Assembly: GCA_029783825.1 (NCBI GenBank)
Contig: JAREIK010002450.1
Coordinates: forward strand, 1,121,039 to 1,185,038
Direction of reading: 5' to 3'
Length of the DNA: 64,000 nucleotides
Origin: Sapria himalayana
Taxonomy: Eukaryota; Streptophyta; Magnoliopsida; Malpighiales; Rafflesiaceae
A model generated the notes under the pieces. It was not told the origin of the DNA. It did not search any database and saw nothing but the letters and a program-made list of their open reading frames with translations. The position numbers and the translations under genes were made by a program. The stretch's first letter is position 1, and each line of letters begins with the position of its first letter. Positions 48,801 to 53,989 of the stretch are shown piece after piece.

Positions 48801-49224
48801 CGATGATAAGAGAATCAGCAGAATGCACGGATGTATCCCCCACATCCTTTACCTCAACTGGTATCTCCCTCACCTCTCTAGGATGCGAAACAATAGGGAT
48901 AGAGCTTGAGATCCCAGAGTTACCATCAAGATGTCGATCAAGAAGCAAAAACGGATTCATCATACTAGCATCAGATAGAACTGAGAGAGGATCATGAATT
49001 GGACCATCTGTATCCATGAAATCATCTTCAGGAAAAACAGCAGCAGGTCCATTTGCGCTGGCAGAATTTTAAAACTAGCAATTTAAAATTTCTTATTTAG
49101 AAGTTAACTAAGCAGAGCAAACAAGTATTTTAAAAAACAGGTACAGATTATATGTAGTCGACATGCTTCTCTCTCCTTCGCTGAAATGTGCATTGACAGC
49201 ATCATTGAGGTCGCCACCATGCTC
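648..49224 (-). CDS. PUX8: Plant UBX domain protein, PUX8-like (split gene, first exon missing)
   Basis: Ten exons in consistent phase encode about 555 residues of a protein collinear with Arabidopsis PUX8, which is about 564 residues long. In order it has the end of a UBA-like domain (EHGGDLNDAVNAHFSEGER), an acidic linker, a first UIM (EEEMVRAAIEASKRE), a second UIM-like helix (EDTELAHAVSLSLK), an Asp-rich tract, the conserved GCISSEEQEEAVMLEAAMFGG block, a charged coiled coil starting QQDDEYLASL, and a C-terminal UBX domain ending LTSKQEALFLELI. In the family, UBX binds the N domain of the CDC48/p97 ATPase, and Arabidopsis PUX7/8/9/13 also use UIMs to bind ATG8 in autophagy of CDC48. The start codon was not found up to 64000. 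Four introns exceed 6 kb and are full of transposons. The CDC48-contact motif is altered in the last exon, so the gene may be impaired. Family call is firm; orthology is inferred. Confidence 0.9.
790..821. repeat. (CT)15 microsatellite
   Basis: An uninterrupted CT dinucleotide run (GA in the sense of the host gene) lies within the 266-bp last intron, about 35 bp upstream of its acceptor. A short CA run follows at about 826-838. Confidence 0.95.
863..900. repeat. Imperfect (GT)n/(GC)n microsatellite
   Basis: GTGTG-rich dinucleotide run with GC interruptions, within the last intron of the PUX8-like gene. Long open frames across these runs are artefacts of the repeats. Confidence 0.9.
1022..1078 (-). 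CDS. PUX8: PUX8-like exon: central UBX strand (SIFDFIDISRNVKPGSYRL)
   Basis: This 19-codon exon was found by scanning the minus strand between the two larger UBX exons. Its acceptor is CTTGCAG|TCT and its donor TTG|GTAAAA, both in phase 0. It matches the family segment LFxFIDxxRxVKPxTYRL that joins the two halves of the UBX fold. It is too short to appear as an open frame, but without it the domain would be incomplete. Confidence 0.88.
1157..1180. repeat. (TG)12 microsatellite
   Basis: A perfect TG dinucleotide run, inside the 122-bp intron between two UBX exons, about 20 bp from the donor of the upstream exon. Confidence 0.95.
1201..1344 (-). CDS. PUX8: PUX8-like exon: start of UBX domain
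   Basis: Forty-eight codons, from EILRELATKEASLPQEP through LLVRMPDGTRRGRRFLKFD to TIQ. The acceptor is GTGCAG|GAA and the donor CAA|GTTAGT, phase 0 at both ends. The RMPDGTRRGRRF block is the first beta hairpin of the plant UBX domain and is intact. Confidence 0.92.
1890..4200 (-). mobile_element. Decayed Ty1-copia retrotransposon, pol 3' half
   Basis: On the minus strand, 2440-2150 gives EAKYM, then EHTK, KKKIHDMIIVTTYI and LMKFLEI. These line up with the copia C-terminal pattern EAEYxA...FHERTKHIEIDCHFVREKI...VTxYV...DIFTK. The frame then ends near a purine-rich tract (GAGAGAGGAAG, about 2063-2073) followed by TTGTTATTG, which looks like the polypurine tract and 3' LTR start. Bases 2690-2880 give RYILDI...YxxxDS patterns of the C-terminal reverse transcriptase. 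Stops are frequent, and the upstream boundary is uncertain. Confidence 0.65.
5125..6560 (-). pseudogene. hAT transposase pseudogene
   Basis: Bases 5421-5630 keep 69 in-frame residues (MDHGVKVKGIKNILSYISLC and later FIHEKLTELFRYCDTRYDG) that match the other copies of this family. The dimerisation (hATC) part is readable at 5125-5200 as a mutated DRRSRLRxDIVEAL. The BED finger region lies near 6290-6400. Many stops and a deletion make it non-functional. Confidence 0.75.
6068..6107. repeat. Short perfect inverted repeat, 18-bp arms
   Basis: Arms TAGTGAGTTATGTATTTT (6068-6085) and its exact complement (6090-6107) flank a 4-base spacer AGAA. It lies in the hAT relic at a place where homologous copies have no palindrome, so it appears to be a local inverted duplication. 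Confidence 0.85.
7839..8003 (-). CDS. PUX8: PUX8-like exon: coiled-coil linker before UBX
   Basis: Fifty-five codons, starting DDEYLASLAVDREKEMKAME and ending QRFVEEE. The acceptor is TGTAG|GAT and the donor GAG|GTATAT, phase 0. It is highly charged (E/K/A/R) and predicted to form a long helix or coiled coil, as in the family's DDEYxASLxxDREKEMK segment. Confidence 0.92.
8087..8290 (-). CDS. PUX8: PUX8-like exon: conserved SSEEQEEAVMLEAAMFGG block
   Basis: Sixty-eight codons from WGCISSEEQEEAVMLEAAMF to AQRLLREQQ. The acceptor is TCAAAG|TGG and the donor CAG|GTTGTC, phase 0. The block is nearly invariant among PUX8-type proteins, and the following proline/serine stretch is variable. Confidence 0.93.
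8389..8629 (-). CDS. PUX8: PUX8-like exon: Asp-rich and Ser-rich linker
   Basis: One base plus 80 codons. The first base completes an Arg codon split with the exon at 33638-33750 (NG-R-LEIGS), which joins them across 25 kb. It contains the tract DDNDDDDDDVD, encoded by an imperfect GAT repeat, then the basic MKRRSRHK and a serine-rich stretch. The acceptor is GATTAG|G and the donor GAA|GTAACA. Confidence 0.9.
8890..12326 (-). mobile_element. Decayed Ty1-copia retrotransposon (interrupted by hAT)
   Basis: Minus-strand reading at 9950-9730 gives VGFR*VFFIK...GFKLRLVIKGYT and, lower down, DMKNYFLHSNLEEEN. These match the copia reverse transcriptase N-terminal pattern GCRWVFxVK...KARLVAKGYT...DVKNAFLHGDLEEEVYM. 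Bases 11470-11640 give TKHIWMDSFFLKKKIQ, the C-terminal FHERTKHIEIDxHFxRxKI pattern. The order shows two overlapping or duplicated units. It continues past the hAT insertion at 15797. No LTR pair was identified. Confidence 0.6.
12327..15796 (+). mobile_element. hAT transposon, full-length copy (GC-rich-ended BED hAT)
   Basis: TIRs TAGAGGTGTCAACCGG and CCCGTTTGACACCTCTA bound a 3470-bp element. The flanks GATACAAG (12319-12326) and GATACAAT (15797-15804) are an 8-bp target duplication with one mismatch, as expected for hAT. GC-rich arms at 12330-12660 and 15665-15796 carry repeated GGCACGG/CCGTGCC motifs. A leader with a splice-donor-like CCGG|GTAATT at about 13030 is shared with the other full copies. 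It is inserted in copia DNA. Confidence 0.92.
13211..15258 (+). pseudogene. hAT transposase (BED zinc finger + hATC), broken
   Basis: The order is a BED zinc finger around 13365-13450 (HLKRHAELCTKK-like), catalytic core, and hATC dimerisation domain around 14840-15110 (SELSRYFDTDYCSIL, then SSVTSESAFSIAVNVISDRR), ending MPIDD* at 15258. Stops interrupt it at 13786 and 13856 (Trp to TGA), 14095 (Gln to TAA) and 14551 (Trp to TAG), with a frameshift near 14930. Two long open pieces remain, at 14110-14553 and 14574-14933. The role would be cut-and-paste transposition, but this copy cannot make the full protein. Confidence 0.9.
15797..16530 (-). mobile_element. Ty1-copia relic, continuation after hAT insertion
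   Basis: This directly follows the hAT target duplication and continues the flanking copia sequence. Words such as ATTGCAAGATTATAAGG and ATACTCAAATATAATTGATGAG resemble 10460-10800, so the segment looks like a second, diverged copy of that part of the retrotransposon. Confidence 0.45.
16531..18358. mobile_element. Non-coding hAT-family relative
   Basis: The right end ATTGATACTTCTA (to 18358) and the left arm (TAAAATAAATCAGATAGCCCG, then words such as GGCACGACC) are decayed forms of the family ends. The arms contain CATGGCA/TGCCATG words, as expected of deaminated GGCACGG. No transposase remains inside. 16850-17330 contains many GATTCA/AATTCA words. No target duplication was found. Left boundary is approximate. 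Confidence 0.5.
18359..19804 (+). mobile_element. Truncated hAT relic with internal duplication
   Basis: It begins inside the transposase (18362: GAGATAGTACAAGAAAATCA, homologous to the MxTKYLKY segment) and runs through mutated hATC sequence. It ends at a TIR AATTGATACCTCTA at 19804 after a GACACAACA-rich arm. The hATC segment is present twice in tandem (18668-18865 and 18866-about 19050). Confidence 0.65.
20501..24010 (-). mobile_element. hAT transposon, full length with perfect target duplication
   Basis: TIRs TAGAGGTGTCAAACAGGCC (20501) and CCCGGTTGACACCTCTA (24010) bound 3510 bp flanked by TTATAATC at 20493-20500 and 24011-24018. That is a perfect 8-bp target duplication. It is the least decayed full copy in the window. 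Both arms, particularly 23745-24000, are dense in GGCACGG/CCGTGCC. The transposase is on the minus strand. Confidence 0.95.
21117..23170 (-). pseudogene. hAT transposase (BED + hATC), nearly complete but broken
   Basis: Open pieces at 22992-22669 (finger end, LDTRQTQLGTAFFETGSS), 22475-22218 (FDNASNNGVAINMFVRNIRD, MCHVINLIVQAD), 22100-21774 (SDYVNSKSDELIIDDTDW) and 21746-21117 (SELSRYLDTDYCSIL, SVASESTFSVVVNVI, ends MPIDD*) cover almost the whole protein. Breaks are a TAA at 21774, a TAG near 22125, an in-frame TAA before the first zinc-finger cysteine pair near 23050, and others. Homologous copies share the same domain order. Confidence 0.9.
24100..24518. mobile_element. Short hAT-type MITE
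   Basis: Terminal inverted repeats CATAGTTGTGAAA (24100) and its complement (ending 24518) bound 419 bp. Flanks CATCATGT (24092-24099) and CATCATGC (24519-24526) are an 8-bp target duplication with one mismatch. The interior has AAGGCACAATAAGGTGCAAA words, a cluster of GAGCTC sites (24302-24412) and a 13-bp inverted repeat at 24456-24484. No coding capacity is seen. It is not related to the GC-rich-ended hAT. Confidence 0.8.
24951..25652. mobile_element. Non-autonomous TIR element with G-box palindromes and minisatellite (copy 1)
   Basis: Ends CAAGGAAGCACGGACA and TGTCCGTACTTTTTAG are imperfect inverted repeats. They are flanked on both sides by eight A residues (24943-24950, 25653-25660), an apparent 8-bp target duplication. 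The left part has a 14-bp inverted repeat (24982-24995/25003-25016) and two copies of the palindrome GATACGCCACGTGGCGTATC (25034, 25072). A 28-bp minisatellite follows (25201-25336), then an AT-rich tract. There is no open frame of note. A second copy is at 44549-45356. It is nested in the left arm of a hAT copy. Superfamily is inferred from 8-bp duplication only. Confidence 0.85.
25201..25336. repeat. 28-bp minisatellite, about 5 units
   Basis: Units begin GCGATTTGAGGGGAGAGG and end GGGGCRRC. Four units are exactly 28 bp and the fifth is slightly changed. A related array is at about 44798-44970 in the second copy of the host element. Confidence 0.9.
26219..28190 (+). pseudogene. hAT transposase pseudogene
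   Basis: Recognisable pieces are the BED finger end at 26388-26615 (GTEHLKKYGELYTKKYG), core words such as GSLCLRVLRRKNFN near 27130-27180, and the hATC end at 27939-28190 (SSVISESAFTIAINIISDKT). The C terminus DVDD* at 28190 corresponds to MPIDD* in the other copies. Stops are numerous. Confidence 0.85.
28772..30017. mobile_element. Possible long-TIR (MULE-like) element with ATGCAT arrays
   Basis: The left stretch 28794-28848 (GGGGCATAAATCAAAAATAA, then TTTGAGTCTATTTTTGAGCA) and the complement of the right stretch 29950-29995 (GGGCTGCCTCAAAAATAAGT, then TTTTGGTCTATTTTTGAGTG) are imperfect long inverted repeats. Inside each end are runs of ATGCATAAAxAxGTT words (28885-29130, 29755-29890). 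The 29140-29740 interior is unlike the surrounding repeats and unrecognised; open frames there on both strands give no family signal. A target duplication was not found, so boundaries and class are tentative. Confidence 0.45.
28885..29130. repeat. ATGCATAAAAA-type degenerate tandem repeat
   Basis: Repeated words TTATGCATAAAAATGTGTT and ATGCATAAACATGTT are partly palindromic around ATGCAT. The open frame across it (MHKNV/MHK repeats) is a by-product of the repeat. A shorter related array lies at 29755-29890. Confidence 0.85.
30109..30422. mobile_element. Short decayed hAT-family relative
   Basis: The right end CTCATTTGACACATATA and CATGGTCA/GGCATGATC words in the body resemble decayed ends of the GC-rich-ended hAT family. 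No coding sequence. Left end is unclear. Confidence 0.4.
30511..31300. repeat. Diverged tandem duplication, units about 400 bp
   Basis: Bases 30511-30880 and 30935-31300 share ordered words: ATATTTTATTTTATAT, TTCAGTCAATCATATATGA versus TTCAGATCATCATATATGA, ACATGCAAAATA, TAAGATTTAGATTTATTAATT and TTACTTGAGAATTTTTCAT-like endings. The content is AT-rich and not recognised. Confidence 0.75.
32311..32735. mobile_element. Short hAT-family relative with 10-bp tandem
   Basis: The left end AGAGGGTTGTGTCAGCTC and right end GACTCATTTTTCACTACTA are degraded family termini around CATGCC-rich sequence. It contains three and a half copies of the decamer GCTTGAGCAA at 32656-32689. Boundaries are approximate. 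Confidence 0.4.
33638..33750 (-). CDS. PUX8: PUX8-like exon: TAEQENALQDRRGDVKVTEI region
   Basis: Thirty-seven codons plus two bases (CG) that complete Arg with the exon at 8629. The acceptor is ATCCAG|ACA and the donor GGGCG|GTATAT. The end NG-R-L matches the family's NGRL junction. This segment is variable between species, so support rests on phase, splice sites and position. Confidence 0.87.
33827..33910 (-). CDS. PUX8: PUX8-like exon: second UIM-like helix
   Basis: Twenty-eight codons: KLNDPQPHQLQSQV then EDTELAHAVSLSLK. The acceptor is AATGCAG|AAA and the donor AAG|GTTTGC, phase 0. The acidic start with Ala and Ser at the spaced positions is the pattern of a ubiquitin-interacting motif. 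Only 76 bp separate it from the next exon. Confidence 0.9.
34390..34650. other. GC-richer island of unknown origin
   Basis: Moderately GC-rich, CAG/GCA-rich sequence in AT-rich intron. Frames of about 60-107 codons stay open on both strands, which is usual for low-complexity composition and gives no recognised domain. It could be part of an unrecognised transposon. No function is assigned. Confidence 0.3.
34920..37250 (+). mobile_element. Decayed Ty1-copia retrotransposon
   Basis: In order on the plus strand: a GAG-pre-integrase CETCQL motif near 35490, an integrase segment at 35693-35899 and a reverse transcriptase segment near 36990-37190 with YINNILITIDIKLGI and VERLKYILSIEMIYYTK. These match the copia patterns CxxCQLGKH, YVDDIIITG and GxLKYFLGIEV. 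Stops and deletions are frequent; LTRs were not identified. Limits are approximate. Confidence 0.7.
35693..35899 (+). pseudogene. copia integrase fragment (DDE core)
   Basis: A 68-residue open piece contains IRSDNALKYM and IIHQIFCVDTPQPKDIAKRK. These correspond to the copia integrase signatures RSDNGxEF (second catalytic Asp) and HQxSCVDTPQQNGVAERKN (catalytic Glu). The run stops at 35897-35899. Confidence 0.8.
37309..37412. repeat. Perfect foldback, 46-bp arms
   Basis: The arm at 37309-37354 (AAAACACTTTAAAATCAATA...) is repeated exactly as reverse complement at 37367-37412. The 12-base spacer is GATATATATATA. It lies just upstream of a hAT insertion. Transcribed either way it would form a long perfect hairpin. 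It may be a foldback MITE. No target duplication was established. Confidence 0.92.
37577..40955 (-). mobile_element. hAT transposon copy, 3.4 kb
   Basis: The left end GATATGTGTCAAACGGGCC and the right end GGCCCGATTGATACCTCTA bound it, with GC-rich GGCACGG/CCGTGCC arms on both sides (37585-37770, 40605-40955). Flanking octamers do not match convincingly. The transposase is on the minus strand with an internal deletion near 38945-39000. Confidence 0.88.
38209..40150 (-). pseudogene. hAT transposase with long intact N-terminal frame
   Basis: Bases 40015-39332 keep 227 codons open. They hold the BED finger (MTQCKYCMRLL, GTGHLKRHAELC, i.e. CxxC then HxxxHxxxC) and the start of the catalytic core (DIWTSHDNTSYACLTSHYVD). 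Further pieces are 39304-39095, 38891-38556 and 38562-38209 (hATC; SSEVSESALSVVVNVISDRR, end MPIDD*). The middle (around KFFYDTTNMCSSVY in sister copies) is deleted, and frames shift between pieces, including loss of two A in a run near 40040. Confidence 0.9.
41422..42849 (-). mobile_element. hAT internal-deletion derivative
   Basis: It keeps both family ends (TAGAGGTGTCCCGGC at 41422, CGGTTGACACCTCTA at 42849) and the transposase 3' part, but is only 1428 bp. At about 42629 the coding sequence jumps directly into the GC-rich 5' arm. Flanks GCATGAGT and TGTTAACC do not form a target duplication. Confidence 0.85.
41956..42628 (-). pseudogene. hAT transposase 3' remnant (hATC domain)
   Basis: Bases 42628-42305 read VEGVENILTYISSCMNLEEP to SHRSELSWYLDTDYCSILS. 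After a frame break, the hATC region and the terminal MPIDD* (stop at 41956-41958) can be followed. The upstream two thirds of the gene are deleted. Confidence 0.85.
42850..46389 (+). mobile_element. Old hAT copy, 5' end lost, carrying a nested element
   Basis: Plus-strand transposase relic from the pre-finger region (42900-42970) to hATC (45370-45560), then a decayed 3' arm of CATGACA/GGCATGAC words ending CATTTGATACCTCA at about 46389. The upstream part is missing; the sequence starts right at the end of the deletion derivative at 42849. It is interrupted by the element at 44549-45356. ORF 44026-44319 (NMCLSMYTPTTCIALRCIYN) is the best preserved piece. Confidence 0.8.
44549..45356. mobile_element. 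Non-autonomous TIR element with minisatellite (copy 2)
   Basis: Ends CAATGAAGCACGGACA and TGTCCGTGCTTCTTAG are flanked by ATAATAAC on both sides (44541-44548, 45357-45364), a perfect 8-bp target duplication. The layout is the same as at 24951-25652: GTCCACGTGTCC/GATACG palindromic words, a GATTTRAGGGGGGAGG minisatellite (44798-44970), an AT-rich tract, and a CCGTATCC/GTCCGTGTC right arm. Four CACGTG words in copy 1 are reduced to one here. It splits the hATC region of an older hAT. Confidence 0.92.
46400..47200 (+). mobile_element. Ty1-copia relic
   Basis: Words such as ACCAAGATAACATAATAGTCCA and GGTAACAATAACATATAG parallel the copia relic at 36160-36600 in the same order, so it is a second copy of the region between integrase and reverse transcriptase. 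A decamer-like triplication (AGAACTAGTAGCACAACCTTA) occurs at about 46869-46930. No frame is open. Confidence 0.5.
47280..47628. mobile_element. Two truncated hAT-family ends in tandem
   Basis: One GC-rich arm ends CTCGTTTGACACCCCTA (47479). A second, with GGCACATG/CATGGCCC words, ends CCCATTTGTCACCTCTA at about 47628. The first closely resembles the right half of the element at 61889-62503. Neither has a matching left end. Confidence 0.6.
48571..49057 (-). CDS. PUX8: PUX8-like exon: acidic linker and first UIM
   Basis: One base plus 162 codons, starting ANGPAAVFPEDDFMDTDGP and ending EEEMVRAAIEASKREVQ. The acceptor is TGCCAG|C and the donor CAG|GTAAGC, a strong site. It contains the conserved SHPREVREIPVEVKD segment and IIEDVTG, and closes with a classical UIM. 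It is the largest exon and the best evidence for the family call. Confidence 0.94.
49145..49224 (-). CDS. PUX8: PUX8-like exon: end of UBA-like domain
   Basis: It reads EHGGDLNDAVNAHFSEGERS from an acceptor GAGCAG|GAG at 49225-49226. The family has the same LEEHxGxLNxAVNAxFSEGDR helix pair. Two donors are possible, leaving the exon end at 49163 (AGCAT|GTCGAC) or 49145 (AATCT|GTACCT). Both keep the phase with the next exon, and neither is a strong donor. Confidence 0.85.
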
Positions 49225-50539
49225 CTGCTCAGAATAAACAGATAAGATGAATCAAATGAACCAACTGATTGATTTTAGTACCATCAGGTAATCCACTTCT
49301 ATATATATGGGCATTGAACAAGTTTCTATCCTCGCCTTTCTACACAGTTGTAGAAATAGTCAAGGAAAAATCCCAAATACAAGGTTGTGGGCACTAGGAA
49401 AAAAACATTCAAAGAAACCTAACCCATTACTTCATCATTATTTTTATATATAAAATAAATATAATCCCTTTCAAACAACCCATTCTGCATGAAAACTCAG
49501 TGGTACAACAACAAATCTGGGAAAATGTAATAAAATGAAAAAATGGATATATCCATCATAATCATAAAAAATAAAGATTTGTGAACATGTATGTTCCTAT
49601 TTGATCTAAATCTTCCATAAACAATGGAAATTAAACAATACGCACTTTCTGCCTTAGGAAGTTGTGCCGAAAAATTAGCAATATTTTATCATCATCAAAA
49701 CATATTCATCAAACAATACAATCCAACAAACTCTCAGTAAAATCTAAGTGACATGTTTTCTTTCATTACATTCATCCAATTTTTTTATTTTCTTTTGTTA
49801 CACACGGTGGACAACATTATAAATCTGAATATTTTTTAATGTGAATCATATATAATATGATCTTTGTATGCTCCAATCACACATTCTCTATTCATGTCAT
49901 TTGTAATTGAGATCCTTAGTAACGTACTTGCGAATCTTATTATTTTAAATTTTATTTGTGATAGAATTTTTACTATTCATTTTAATTTGCACATATTTGT
50001 CATGATCATCTTATAAATATTTTATGTATAAGTAACATAACAATATATTAAATATGTTTCTTTTAACTCGATATATATTCTTCTACCATATAATATTTCT
50101 TTTTTTTCATCTACTAAATTTTATTTCTTTAATCTATATTTTCTATAATATTATCATTCTTTTAAATTAGAAATCTTAAATACCAAAAAACTTATAACCT
50201 TTAGTCTACATATTTCTTAGGCACTTATGTCTAGTTGAGTACTTGAGGTTGCTCGCACACTTTCTTCGATCCAAATTATCAGGACTATACTTATCTAACT
50301 TTTGTTTAGTGATTCACTAATTTAATCAAAATATGACAATATCATATATAAATAACATACATTAAGATATATCTTTCTAAAAATATTTCATTATCTCCAT
50401 GATATTAATATGATAACATATAATAACTTGATCTCAATCTGAATCGTGAAAAAATTGTCTTAATTTTTTAAGAGATTAAATTACTTTCAAAAAAAATTTA
50501 AAGACCTATAAAAGTTTTCTCTATGATTGACAGAGCATA

Positions 50540-53500
50540 ATTGGAATCCAATGATGAAAAAACCAGACCTGATCGTCCGGTCCAATTGGTTTGGCCATCA
50601 ATTGGTCCCAAGAAAGGTCTGATTAGTGTTGTTGGGCGGACATGAAAATGGATCAGGTATCAACTGCTTGAACCAGCAGTTCAACTAGTGAACCATCCGG
50701 ACCTGGTGGTTTTGGGAAAACTAGTAGATTCCATATTAAAATACATTTTTAAAAATGACTTTGTCATTTTCTAGATGTCATTACATCTGTCAGAAAACAG
50801 AAAAAGAGAGGTTTAACAGCCATTTTTTCATATATTTTTAAAAAATGGTGTGATGGCAGACGAAGTAGTCATATATTATATCAACCATTATATACAATAT
50901 ATGACTTGTAAATATATAATTATATCTACAGAAAAACAAAAATATAATTAAATATAAACTTGTAAAATGATGGCTGCAATCTTACACAACCATTATATAT
51001 ATTTATATTTATATTTATATTATATCAAGCTCATCCCTCCATAAAATTAAGCATTCATTAATATTAAGGTTTAAGCAATACCAAAGTGTAAGAAAATTTG
51101 AAATTAACATTTGCCATTTTTGTTTGTGTCTTCTTATTTTTTTTCCGTGAATAGGCACCAGGTACTTAGATTTAATAATTTATTATCATATTTTTCTTAT
51201 TCTTATTAGCTACTCTTTAGTAATTAATCATTACTCATTACTTATATCTTTATTATGTTTGATATAATTGAATATTTTAGTTTACAAAAAAAAATCAATT
51301 TCTTCTTGTCGGGGTTCGGTTGCAAATTTACAATCAAATAGAGACAAGCTCATTCCAGCATGGAATCACATTTCAGAAGAAATATATACAAATGAAAGAA
51401 ATACTGTTTTTTATTTGAATTGTAAGAAGGTTACAAAAAGATGAGAGAATTCATAAAATGAAACAATACCTAGCTGAAGTTAAATGGGATATTGAACCTT
51501 GTAAAATAATTTCTCTTGATATTAGGTTTCGAATAAAAAAATATTTGCATGAAATTATAAAATCTAAGAAAATAATTCATAAGGCCTATTAATATGCAAA
51601 TTTGTATGAACCTGATATTTCACATTTTAAATGTGACATGCCAAAAAATTAAAAAGAGATACTTATAAGACTAAATAGTGAAAAGAAAAAGTTAATTGTA
51701 TATATTTATTTTATGCCAAGAACTACTCAAGATGTTCAACCTTCAATTAGAAGTGCATTAACCAGAGAAAAGCTATTTGGAGAGCAGATATAATTATTGA
51801 GAGATTCTTTTATAATGAATGCATTCCTAATAATGTGATAAATTCATTTTATTTCAGACTAATGTTAGATGTTATCGTTGCAATTGGTCATGAATATAAA
51901 GGTCCATCTTATTATTAGATGTGACTTAATCTTTTAAATATTGCAAAGAAAAAAGTGTAGTTACTTGTGAACACTTATTGTGAGATTTGGGCTAAAGTTA
52001 GATACAAAATAATGAATGATGGCTAAACAAATAACAAACAAAGAATGTTTATCAATTTTATTATTTATCATCCTCAAGGAATAACTTTTGTGAAATTTTT
52101 GATACCTCAAACATTATGAAACATGCAATTAATATCTTTTAAATATTTGATAAGGTAATTAAATTGGTAGGACCAAGCAATATAATATAGATGATCACTA
52201 ATAATATAGTAAATTATGTGGCTGAAAAAGTATTAATTTCTAAGAAATATAAACACATAAATAGATCACCTTGTGCAACTCATTGTATGAATTTGATTTT
52301 TAAAAAGATTTATCAATTAGATAATATTGTTGAACTTACAAGATATGCATCAAAGATAATAATTTTTATATATAACCATGTTGCATTGTTAAGTTAGTTG
52401 AGAAAAAATAAATGCAAGAGAGAGATTATTCAGCCAGGTGCAACTCATTTACTATTTCATTCATTGCATTGAAAAGCCTTCATGATCATAAACATGATTT
52501 ATAGGCTTTGATGACCAATAAGTTTTTTTATTGATTCTTGATATTCAAAAAAGTAAAAAAAAAATGAGACATGGTTGTTATTATCTTAAATAACAAATCA
52601 TGGACTAATTGTTTCATAGTTGTAACATCATGGCTCCATTTATGTGCTTATTGCATATTATTGATTATGATAAAATACCTTCAATGGACTATATGAATGA
52701 ATGTATGTACAGGATTCATTTGGATATGAAGAAACTATTCATCTACAATATTAGTCTATACAAACCTTTTACACAAATTATAAGCAATATTGAGATGAAT
52801 AACTCTGCAAAAGATATTCGCAGCTTATTAGTTGATTTCATCTTTTCAATATGATCAGAAAAAATTTTGTAATAAACCATGAGTTATTGAAAATGTTATG
52901 AATGTCATTGAACATAAATTTAGGAAGGAAAAAATTCAAGTGATGAATGGAATAAAATTATTCTAAGAACGATTAGAAATCTTTTGAAGAAAAATTGTTT
53001 ATTCATCATGAAAAATATTACAACCATGTATAAAATAATTCATTAATATGTTTGCTATTTTATTATTTCATTGTTTATCATTTAATATTTATTTATTAAT
53101 GTGTTTTAAAATACATATGAATAGTGAATACTACATAGCTATAGTACACCGTACTTACAAAAATTAGTCATTCAAATATTAAATCAAACATCATCTTCTT
53201 CTAAATGTGAGAAGAATTAAAACATTTTTAAGCATATTCATACTAAAAGAAGAAATAAACAAGAGTGATCTTAGATATGTTTATTATAATTTCAAGCTCA
53301 AAAATAAGTATAAATAATTAAATATAATTATTAATTGCATAAATAATTTCTTAGTTATTTTTCTTATGACTTTTGGTTTTGAATATATTTTATCCTTTCA
53401 ATAAAATTATTATGAATAATTATATATTTTTCTTTCATTAACAATTTTATAAATAATTATTATGAATAATTAAATATTCCTTTCACCTATTATCCTGTTG

Positions 53501-53640
53501 ATTATGCATGTATTGATGAGACTGAAAATTAGATAATTGATTAAGAGCCAAGAGAAGTAGATTTAGAAGAATTTATAAATCTTTTATATGATTGAAAGGT
53601 CAATTCCAATAAAAAATATAAGGTTCAAGTTCAAATGCTC
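50540..53640 (+). mobile_element. Decayed hAT transposon of the DUF659 type
   Basis: A different lineage from the GC-rich-ended hAT. The plus strand at 52191-52397 reads NYVAEKVL, SPCATHCMNLIFKKIYQLD and IIIFIYNHVALLS, then REIIQPGATH. This is the pattern DNAANYVAA...SPCAAHCLDLML..IG...FIYNH..VL...RPGxTRFAT of DUF659-hAT transposases. A CCGGTCCAATTGGTTTGGCC-rich stretch at 50560-50730 may be its left arm. The acidic C-terminal tail is near 53500-53580. Ends were not fixed. Confidence 0.65.
52191..52397 (+). pseudogene. DUF659-hAT transposase fragment
   Basis: A 68-residue open piece with the CAxHC-type motif (SPCATHCMNLIF) and IYNHVALLS. It is the best preserved part of the element. Frames are closed on both sides by stops. 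Confidence 0.75.
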
Positions 53641-53679
53641 ATATTGATTAGTATAATATTAATATGTAAGCTTTTGCTG

Positions 53680-53779
53680 CATAAGGGCCCTCACAGCCCA
53701 AAATGGCATGAGTCATGCCACCATGCCTGGGCCAATTTCTCGTGGCATACCAGGGCACTCGACCCATTTTTCACCTCTA
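53680..53779. mobile_element. Truncated hAT-family end
   Basis: A short arm with GGCATGAGTCATGCC and CATGCCTGGGCC words ends CCCATTTTTCACCTCTA at 53779, matching the decayed right ends of the GC-rich-ended hAT. No left end is seen. Confidence 0.5.
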
Positions 53780-53989
53780 CTCACATCATAAAAGCAAAGT
53801 AACAAAAAAATAGGAGGCTAAAAAAACTACAACACTCTCATTCAAATTGGTGTAAATATCTATAACATCATACCCACATAAAAATGTGAGTTGCGAATGT
53901 CACAAGACCTTCGTAAATATGTCAGTAAGATGATCTTTTGTAGAAATATAAGCAGTGATTATAATATTAACTTTAATCTTTTTACTGAG

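Noticed and set aside
48703..48997. Plus-strand frames
   Set aside because: Shadows of the large PUX8-like exon on the opposite strand.
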